Position numbers and translations under genes: made by a program. The notes below the pieces were generated by a model. It saw only the letters and a list, made by a program, of their open reading frames with translations, was not told where the DNA came from and did no database searches. A stretch of DNA of 42,224 bases from an uncultured Synechococcales cyanobacterium (GTDB lineage Bacteria; Cyanobacteriota; Cyanobacteriia; CAIUCS01): the NCBI GenBank assembly GCA_903897715.1, contig CAIUCS010000118.1:1-42224 (forward strand). Reading direction: 5' to 3'. Below are positions 36,625-42,224 of this stretch, piece after piece. Position 1 is the first letter of the stretch. Each line of letters begins with the position of its first letter.

Positions 36625-37689
36625 CTAGGGCTTGATTTGATTGACTTCAGATAACACCCTTTGAATCACTGAAGATGGAATGCGGGTAAAGTCAAGGCTC
36701 TCATTAAGGGATTGACCTTCAGTTAGTACATAATTCACCCATCTTTTTACGGCTGCAGATTGGGCAGCGTCAGGATATTGACGGTAAAGAATCATCCAAG
36801 TCACACCAGTGATGGGATACCCTGCATCTGGGTCGCCATCAAAAACTTGGAAACTGGCTGGAAACTTGAAGGTGGAAACGGCTTGGTTGGAAAGTGCCAA
36901 GGAGGGAGCGAGCCACTGTCCCTTGGAGTTTTGAACTTCAGCGATCGCCAATTTATTTTTATCAGCATAGGATTGTTCCACATAGCCAACGGTACCAGCA
37001 GTGCGTCTAACCAATGCGGCAACACCAGCATTTCCAGGTCCTTTGAGGGGGTCAGTAGTCCAATCTGGAGCAGTACTCACACCGATCCGACCCCTGAAGT
37101 AGGCGTTGACAGCACTTAAATGATTCACCCAATGATACGTTGTTCCACTGCCATCCGCACGCACTGCGGTTCTAATTTCAGAGCCAGGTAAATTAATCCC
37201 AGGATTATCCTTGACAATTTTCGGGTCATTCCAGCGGGTGATGCGACCACTAAAAATATCAGGTAAAACTTGTCTGCCCAAACGTAGTTTAGACACCCCG
37301 GGTAAATTATAAATGGGAACAACGGAACCACCAGCAGTGGGAACCAAAAGGATTCCCCGTTGTCCTGCTACCCCTTCTCTCTTTTGGGCATCAGTCATTA
37401 ACGCATCTGTACCACCAAAGCTAACAGTACCAGCGATCACCTGACGAACACCGCCGCCACTCCCGATCGCCTGATAGTTTACTTGTATGTTAGGGTTTTT
37501 AGATTGAAATTCACGGATGTAGCGTTGATACAATAAAGCGGGAAAGGTTGCACCTGCTCCACTTAATGTAACTTTTTGCTGGGCATTCACCACAGTATTC
37601 GCAGTCATCGCCGCAATAGTTCCAGCAGCCAGTGCAGTGGCTGCAAATGCTGCTAAAACACCACGACGGGCAATTTGATTGAAGTACAT
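36625..37689 (-). CDS. pstS: Phosphate-binding protein PstS
   Basis: This is the periplasmic receptor that captures phosphate for PstCAB. The 354-residue precursor has an N-terminal signal (IARRGVLAAFAATALAAG, cleavage probably after VVNA near 36; the RR pair would allow Tat or Sec export). The mature protein begins QQKVTLSGAGATFPALLYQRYI, the phosphate-loop strand typical of PstS, with further contacts at SGGGVRQVIAGTVSFGGTDA and in AVRADGSGTTYHWVNHL. It is the first gene of pstS-C-A-B. A Pho-box-like triple repeat lies about 405 bp upstream. Confidence 0.97.
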   Translation of the reverse strand: MYFNQIARRGVLAAFAATALAAGTIAAMTANTVVNAQQKVTLSGAGATFPALLYQRYIREFQSKNPNIQVNYQAIGSGGGVRQVIAGTVSFGGTDALMTDAQKREGVAGQRGILLVPTAGGSVVPIYNLPGVSKLRLGRQVLPDIFSGRITRWNDPKIVKDNPGINLPGSEIRTAVRADGSGTTYHWVNHLSAVNAYFRGRIGVSTAPDWTTDPLKGPGNAGVAALVRRTAGTVGYVEQSYADKNKLAIAEVQNSKGQWLAPSLALSNQAVSTFKFPASFQVFDGDPDAGYPITGVTWMILYRQYPDAAQSAAVKRWVNYVLTEGQSLNESLDFTRIPSSVIQRVLSEVNQIKP

Positions 37690-38243
37690 ACTTGTTAATC
37701 CTAATTTTACAATTGCATTGATGAACTATTTGTTACTGTTCTGAAAAAAAGAGGTACGAGTCCACAGACAGTCAATCCTAGTTTATTCAGCATGATTTAC
37801 AAACGGATAGAGATAAAAACCCATCACTGCCGATGGAGTAGGGTTCTACCAGTTCACCTCTAGGTTGCACATTGACGGTTAAATCAATGAAAATTCACCA
37901 TTGAACCTAAAAAATAAACCTTTCTAAGGAAACGATGGGGTAATCAACAGTTACATCAGCATTGCCATGGAGACTAGTGCAATGGAAAAATACATAAATC
38001 TCCAGTCAAAGTAGATGCTAAAGTTACATTTTAGACATCCATATTAGATTTTCCGCCTAAGTGGTTAAGCGAAGGAAATCCAAGGATTAATCTATGACTA
38101 ATAATTAGTTAAATTAAAATTAAGACAGGTTTTCCTTCTACCCCAATCCTTGTTTCATGGGGCGTGACATGGTGTGGATATCCATCATTATGGAGCCTGA
38201 AGAGATGGCTAATGGCGGCTTAGGTTGGGCAGATGACGTTGGA
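37690..38243. promoter_or_regulatory. Long pstS upstream region
   Basis: The 554 bp between rimI and pstS, both on the minus strand, contain no acceptable gene. It should include the pst operon promoter and possibly a long leader. The only structured element found is the triple repeat at 38095-38124. Confidence 0.4.
38095..38124 (-). promoter_or_regulatory. Candidate Pho box (three 8-mers at 11-bp period)
   Basis: On the minus strand the units are CTTAATTT, TTTAACTA and ATTAGTCA, separated by exactly 3 bp. Cyanobacterial Pho boxes bound by SphR/PhoB are described as tandem 8-bp repeats of the CTTAACCT kind with 3-bp spacers. The first two units keep the TTAA core; the third is weaker. The distance to the pstS ATG (about 405 bp) is long, and AT-rich DNA can mimic the motif, so the call is tentative. 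Confidence 0.35.
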
Positions 38244-38819
38244 TCAGGGGTCGGGAGCCTTCATCTGTTGCAGCCCGTTCAACCATAAAATGACAGCATC
38301 TTCTCCATTGTCATGGTAATAGCCATTCCGTTGTCCTAGAATTTGAAACCCCAAGCTTTCGTAAAGTGCCAAAGCAGCCAGATTAGACCGTCGAACTTCC
38401 AGGGTAGCCCGTTCTAATCCCCGTTGTTTTCCTGTCAATAACAGGGAGCATAACATCCCATATCCTAACCCCTGTCGGCGATGGTTGGGATGAACACCTA
38501 ATAAAACAATATGGGCTTCCTCTAGAATTGACCAGGAGCACCCAACCGCTAAAACTGGAGGGGATGATGCAGAAAAACATCTAGGACGAATCATCAGTAA
38601 ATCACTACTGTCTCGGTTTAATTCTTCCAAATAGCCGTTTTTCGTCCATAAACCACCAAAACACAGTCGATCTAACTCAACAACCCCAGTTAGGAAATCC
38701 CGACTCAGGGGTTCCAAAATAAGATGGGGTGGGATTAGGGTTTGCAAAGCATCAAGGGAGGGAGTGACCAAAGTTTTTGAATATAATGGGTAATTAGTAT
38801 TAACTTTCCATTGCAACAA
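38244..38819 (-). CDS. rimI: Ribosomal-protein-alanine N-acetyltransferase-like GNAT
   Basis: The protein resembles RimI, which acetylates the N-terminal alanine of ribosomal protein S18. Residues from about 34 onward (LILEPLSRDFLTGVVELDRLCFGGLWT) match the start of cyanobacterial RimI. The acetyl-CoA loop is HPNHRRQGLGYGML, followed by ATLEVRRSNLAALALYESLGFQILGQRNGYY, including the Asn and Tyr expected in the active site. The 191-codon frame begins at a TTG only 11 bp from the divergent lysA start. The true start is probably further in, at one of several TTG or CTG codons, because RimI is usually about 155-170 residues. Confidence 0.85.
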   Translation of the reverse strand: MLQWKVNTNYPLYSKTLVTPSLDALQTLIPPHLILEPLSRDFLTGVVELDRLCFGGLWTKNGYLEELNRDSSDLLMIRPRCFSASSPPVLAVGCSWSILEEAHIVLLGVHPNHRRQGLGYGMLCSLLLTGKQRGLERATLEVRRSNLAALALYESLGFQILGQRNGYYHDNGEDAVILWLNGLQQMKAPDP

Positions 38820-38830
38820 TAGAATTTTCC

Positions 38831-40234
38831 ATGACAGCTATTCAAACCACAAGTTCTCACCAGTCTGGACATCATTTTCTTCCCAAGGAGACCGAAGACG
38901 GTCATACTATTTCACCCAATCAATGGTTACTTCCCCTCACGGCTAAGGTGAACGCCCAAGATCATCTTCAAATAGGGGGGTGTGATGTGGTGGAATTGGT
39001 GGGTCAATTTGGGTCACCTTTGTATATTTTAGACGAGACCACATTGAGGACAACTTGCCGACACTATCGTCATGGATTCCTTCAGCATTATTCCGGGCAA
39101 TCCCAAGTGTTATATGCATCTAAGGCGTGGAATATGTTAGCCGTTTGTGCGATTATCGCCAGCGAAGACTTGGGAATTGATGTGGTTTCTGGCGGGGAAC
39201 TCTACACTGCCTTGGAAGCAGGAATCAAAGGGTCTCTTATTTATTTCCACGGCAATAATAAATCCGTTGATGAACTGGAGCTTGCCATTTCCCATGACTG
39301 TACCATCGTTGTAGACAACTGGAATGAACTACACAATCTAGTTCATTTAAGCCATCATACCCCTTCCCCAATTTCTATCATGTTACGCCTTACACCGGGG
39401 ATTGAGTGCCATACCCATGAATATATTCGCACCGGTCACCTGGATAGTAAATTTGGGTTTGACCCGGATCAATTAGAAGCGGTATTTAATGGTGTTGTCA
39501 AAGAAACCGGTTTGTCTTGCATTGGGTTACATGCCCATATTGGCTCTCAGATTTTTGAATTACAACCCCATCAAGATTTGGGGGGGGTCATTGTTCAGTG
39601 GTACAGTAAAGCGTTAGCAATGGGACTACCTGTTACAGAGCTGAATATTGGCGGTGGTTTAGGGATTCGGTATACCCACCAAGACGATCCCCCCAGTATT
39701 GAAAATTGGGTTAAGGGAGTTGCTCAGGCAATCACAGAGGCATGTCATCAATACTCTGTCCCCCTGCCTAAACTATTGTGTGAACCTGGTCGATCAATTA
39801 TTGGTACTGCGGGGGTCACTGCTTATACCATTGGCAGCCAAAAAGTAATCCCTCAACTACGCACCTATATTACCGTTGACGGGGGGATGTCAGACAATCC
39901 CCGACCTATTACCTACCAATCTGTCTATGGTGCCCTGTTAGCCAACCACATGTCCGCTCCCATGACCCAGACGGTAGCGGTGGCGGGGAAGCATTGTGAA
40001 TCAGGGGACATTTTAATTGCTCAAGCCCTTTTACCGGTCACCCAGTCAGGGGATATATTAGTGATTCCTGCCACTGGGGCGTACAACTATAGTATGTCTT
40101 CCAATTACAATCGCGTCACCCGCCCCGCTGCAGTTTTAGTAGGGAACGGAGATGCAAATTTGATTTTACAACGGGAAACCTATCAGGATTTGATCCGTGG
40201 CGATCGCCTACCAGAACGCTTACGGATTACATAA
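38831..40234 (+). CDS. lysA: Diaminopimelate decarboxylase
   Basis: LysA performs the last step of lysine synthesis, decarboxylating meso-diaminopimelate with pyridoxal phosphate. The 467-residue protein has the PLP lysine in LYASKAWN (Lys98), the phosphate-binding HGNNK and GGGLGIRYT loops, HAHIGSQIF, CEPGRSI and the dimer-donated Cys region in AGKHCESGDIL. The first 45 residues form a non-conserved extension found in cyanobacterial LysA proteins. The start is the ATG at 38831. It lies head to head with rimI with almost no spacer, so the promoters must overlap the coding ends. Confidence 0.96.
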   Translation: MTAIQTTSSHQSGHHFLPKETEDGHTISPNQWLLPLTAKVNAQDHLQIGGCDVVELVGQFGSPLYILDETTLRTTCRHYRHGFLQHYSGQSQVLYASKAWNMLAVCAIIASEDLGIDVVSGGELYTALEAGIKGSLIYFHGNNKSVDELELAISHDCTIVVDNWNELHNLVHLSHHTPSPISIMLRLTPGIECHTHEYIRTGHLDSKFGFDPDQLEAVFNGVVKETGLSCIGLHAHIGSQIFELQPHQDLGGVIVQWYSKALAMGLPVTELNIGGGLGIRYTHQDDPPSIENWVKGVAQAITEACHQYSVPLPKLLCEPGRSIIGTAGVTAYTIGSQKVIPQLRTYITVDGGMSDNPRPITYQSVYGALLANHMSAPMTQTVAVAGKHCESGDILIAQALLPVTQSGDILVIPATGAYNYSMSSNYNRVTRPAAVLVGNGDANLILQRETYQDLIRGDRLPERLRIT

Positions 40235-40252
40235 CCAAGGACTACGCCATGG

Positions 40253-41191
40253 TTAAACCATATTTCCCATTCCATTGATTATCAAATGAGTCATGAAGGG
40301 CAGGAGCAATTCATTCTGGCTATGGACTTTTCCTTCGGTAAAGACGACTAATAAAAAGGGATGCTGACCCTTTCGTTCCACATAGGCTGCATCATGGCGA
40401 ACCTGACTGGTCAACCCTGCCTTAGACCATACTTTGGCATCCGTTGGCAAGCCCCCTCCCAAGAAGCCAGTGACTTGATTGTTGGAGTCACTGGACAAGT
40501 CCTGTGGATCCAAAGACCGTCTTAATAGGGTCATCATCTGGTTACAAGCTTGGGGGGATACCGCCACCCCGCCAATAATGGCATGGAGCAACCGGGCAGT
40601 TGCGTTGGTGGTCAGTTGATTGCGGTTTTCACGGAACTCACCCAAAAACGTTCTTTCCCTCCCATAGGGTCCATCACACCAAGTTTTTTGGTTCACATTG
40701 ATACTTTCCAGCTCAGACCAATGCAATGACTGAAAGTACCGGTTAATGATATTCCGTTGATGCTGCCAGGCTGCAAATGGTCCTGGTGATAAATCAGGTC
40801 CACTGGTGGTACCGGTTAATAAATCCATCACCAATCCGGTAGCATCGTTACTGGAATCCACAATCATATCCCTGACTGCTCGGTTTAGCTCGGGTGTGGA
40901 AGCGATCATATTATTTTGTAACCATTCATAAACCGCCACCAAGTAGAATAATTTTACGATACTGGCTGGGTAGATTGGCTCTACTCCTCGATATTGATAA
41001 CCCCGGATGGGTTGCTGCCAAAAAATATCCGCATTTAATGCTCCTCCCGTATTAACTGGCACTGGTTCATCATATACGAGCCATGTCATGGCAATTTGGT
41101 TGCGGGCAAGTCCTGGAAAAGCGTCCCAAGTTGCTGCTAGAATGCCATCACCCACTGACTCTAGTGCTGAATCTTTATGAAAAAATGTCAT
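40253..41191 (-). CDS. Serine hydrolase related to class A beta-lactamases
   Basis: The 312-residue protein belongs to the beta-lactamase2 / class A-like group of penicillin-recognising enzymes. The nucleophile motif SIVK is at 77-80, an SxN element lies in VDSSNDA (Ser113, Asn115), and the third motif is KAG (257-259) in place of KTG. There is no recognisable signal peptide or lipobox, unusual for a beta-lactam or peptidoglycan enzyme, so it may be cytoplasmic or act on another amide or ester. It ends 18 bp from the lysA stop. No resistance genes are nearby. Confidence 0.85.
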   Translation of the reverse strand: MTFFHKDSALESVGDGILAATWDAFPGLARNQIAMTWLVYDEPVPVNTGGALNADIFWQQPIRGYQYRGVEPIYPASIVKLFYLVAVYEWLQNNMIASTPELNRAVRDMIVDSSNDATGLVMDLLTGTTSGPDLSPGPFAAWQHQRNIINRYFQSLHWSELESINVNQKTWCDGPYGRERTFLGEFRENRNQLTTNATARLLHAIIGGVAVSPQACNQMMTLLRRSLDPQDLSSDSNNQVTGFLGGGLPTDAKVWSKAGLTSQVRHDAAYVERKGQHPFLLVVFTEGKVHSQNELLLPFMTHLIINGMGNMV

Positions 41192-41236
41192 ACTGAAATC
41201 TCAATTAAATGGTCAACTATTGACTTTACCGGTAGT

Positions 41237-41408
41237 GGTTCCCATCTGGTTGACTGACAAAGTTGTACGCCCTCACCCCCAACCCCTCTCCCAGGGGGCG
41301 AGGGGAGCCGATCCACCCCTCCGGTTCCCTCTCCCATGGGGAGAGGGCTAGGGTGAGGGCTTTCGGGGTTTTGGCTGAGAAGTTTTGTCAGTCAATCAGG
41401 GTTCCCAT
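41237..41408. mobile_element. MITE, family B, copy 2, with 9-bp target duplication
   Basis: The element spans 41246-41399 (154 bp) and is bounded by the perfect direct repeat GGTTCCCAT (41237-41245 and 41400-41408). The ends are CTGGTTGACTGACAAAG and, inverted, CTGATTGACTGACAAAA. The interior differs from copy 1 (14844-14998) at only a few positions, and both copies have the same orientation in the window. It lies in the divergent spacer between the serine hydrolase and the TIGR03943 gene, ending 61 bp before the latter's ATG. The rest of the spacer shows nothing else. Confidence 0.9.
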
Positions 41409-41460
41409 TACCCAGATGTGATAGGAATTTTATTGAATTAAATACATTTTAGGGTTACCA

Positions 41461-42216
41461 ATGACTCGTAAACCACGTTCCCGAATTGGAGCTTTTGCCC
41501 CTTGGCTTGATGTCGGAGCCATAGCAGCTTGGGGTTTGTTAATGGTAAATTATTGGCTATCTGGTAAGCTTAATTTATTAATTCACCCCAACTATATCGC
41601 TCTGGTGGTGGCAGGAGGGTTAGGGCTGTTGGCGATCGCCCTATTCAAGGGTTGGATTTTATTCACTGGGAAAACCCCCGGGAATGTTCAACATTTTTCC
41701 ATTTTCCCCCCTGGGTGGAGTAGTCTATTACTCCTAGTCACCGCATTGATTGGATTACAGTTTACTCCTCGTGCATTTGCCAGTGACATTGCTGTCCAAC
41801 GGGGAGTCGCAGACGTAGCGGGTTTAACCCGTATCCAACCCCAAGCCTTTCGGGCAGCCGTTCGTCCTGAAAAGCGCACCCTAATTGAATGGATTCGGAT
41901 GTTAGCGGTCTACCCGGAACCTGATGCATACCAGGGACAAACGGTAAAAGTACAAGGTTTTGTTATCCACCCCCAAACATTACCCCCCAACTATTTAATG
42001 GTTGCCCGTTTTATCATCACCTGTTGTGCAGCGGATGTTTATCCAGTCGGGCTGCCGGTTAAATTAATTAAAAATCGTTCTACCTATCCCCCTGATACTT
42101 GGATAGAAATAGAAGGTGAAATGTTGACTGAAAAAATTGAGGGAAAACGTCAGCTAACCATTCAAGAAAAAAAGATCACCCGGATTGAACAGCCAGCCAA
42201 CCCTTATGATTACTAA
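41461..42216 (+). CDS. TIGR03943-family protein, putative permease subunit
   Basis: The 251-residue protein has an N-terminal membrane part of three hydrophobic segments (about 18-33, 43-68 and 83-103) and a C-terminal soluble domain. The soluble domain carries YQGQTVKVQGFVIHP, then RFIITCCAADVYPVGLPV and TWIEIEGEM, the pattern of the TIGR03943/DUF1980 (YcgQ-like) family. These proteins are usually encoded next to a DUF318/YcgR-like permease, which would be expected just beyond the right edge of the window. The function is unknown; export of a metal or small solute has been suggested from context only. The start is the ATG at 41461. The gene is complete, stopping 8 bp before the window end. 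Confidence 0.88.
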   Translation: MTRKPRSRIGAFAPWLDVGAIAAWGLLMVNYWLSGKLNLLIHPNYIALVVAGGLGLLAIALFKGWILFTGKTPGNVQHFSIFPPGWSSLLLLVTALIGLQFTPRAFASDIAVQRGVADVAGLTRIQPQAFRAAVRPEKRTLIEWIRMLAVYPEPDAYQGQTVKVQGFVIHPQTLPPNYLMVARFIITCCAADVYPVGLPVKLIKNRSTYPPDTWIEIEGEMLTEKIEGKRQLTIQEKKITRIEQPANPYDY

Positions 42217-42224
42217 TTCCCTAG

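Noticed and set aside
37860-37935. Single TTTAACCG and AT-rich motifs nearer to pstS considered as a Pho box
   Set aside because: Only one unit fits, with no second unit at the 11-bp period.
40232-40253. Short imperfect palindrome AACCAAGG...CCATGGTT between lysA and the serine hydrolase stops
   Set aside because: It has only 7 of 8 paired bases and no U-run; too weak to call a terminator.

Overview
The window is a chromosomal segment of a cyanobacterium. The evidence is an ndhA-ndhI-ndhG-ndhE cluster of the photosynthetic NDH-1 type, many copies of the octamer GCGATCGC (HIP1) inside and between genes, cyanobacterial-type forms of several genes (RecG with a long N-terminal extension, a short RNB exoribonuclease, a DUF2227 protein) and a heptanucleotide tandem repeat. 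Base composition looks to be in the mid-40s percent G+C by eye. The genus cannot be fixed from this sequence alone.

Layout. Positions 1-790 hold no intact gene, only a decayed IS256-type transposase fragment and a MITE-like repeat. Then come carB (-), a methyltransferase/glycosyltransferase fusion (+), phosphoglucomutase (+), a two-domain sulfurtransferase (-) and trmD (+). The 10-16 kb stretch is more accessory: a membrane-anchored protein with four peptidoglycan-binding repeats, a stand-alone ABC ATPase, a DUF2227 membrane protein, an AT-rich polysaccharide flippase and an alpha/beta hydrolase. From 16 to 24.4 kb lie an RNB exoribonuclease, an FTR1 iron permease, an FAD-dependent oxidoreductase, a secreted protein of unknown role, a CDF metal exporter, trmB and a small Cys-rich protein. 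From 24.8 to 32.3 kb lie pdhB with an ABC-2 type ATPase behind it, recG, and the ndh cluster. From 33.6 to 37.7 kb is the complete phosphate uptake operon pstS-pstC-pstA-pstB. The right end carries rimI, lysA, a class A beta-lactamase-like serine hydrolase and the first gene of a TIGR03943-type pair.

Most genes are core metabolism (pyrimidine/arginine precursor synthesis, glycogen/sugar-phosphate interconversion, pyruvate oxidation, lysine synthesis, respiratory/cyclic electron flow, phosphate uptake, tRNA modification). The less ordinary material is in the spacers. A 154-155 bp mobile repeat occurs twice, each copy flanked by its own perfect 9-bp target duplication. A second MITE-like family occurs in four copies, one with a 7-bp duplication. 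There is a perfect 17-bp stem hairpin between pstS and pstC, and a Pho-box-like triple repeat far upstream of pstS. I saw no rRNA, tRNA, CRISPR array, prophage or recognisable defence system, and nothing that I would call a new multi-gene system.
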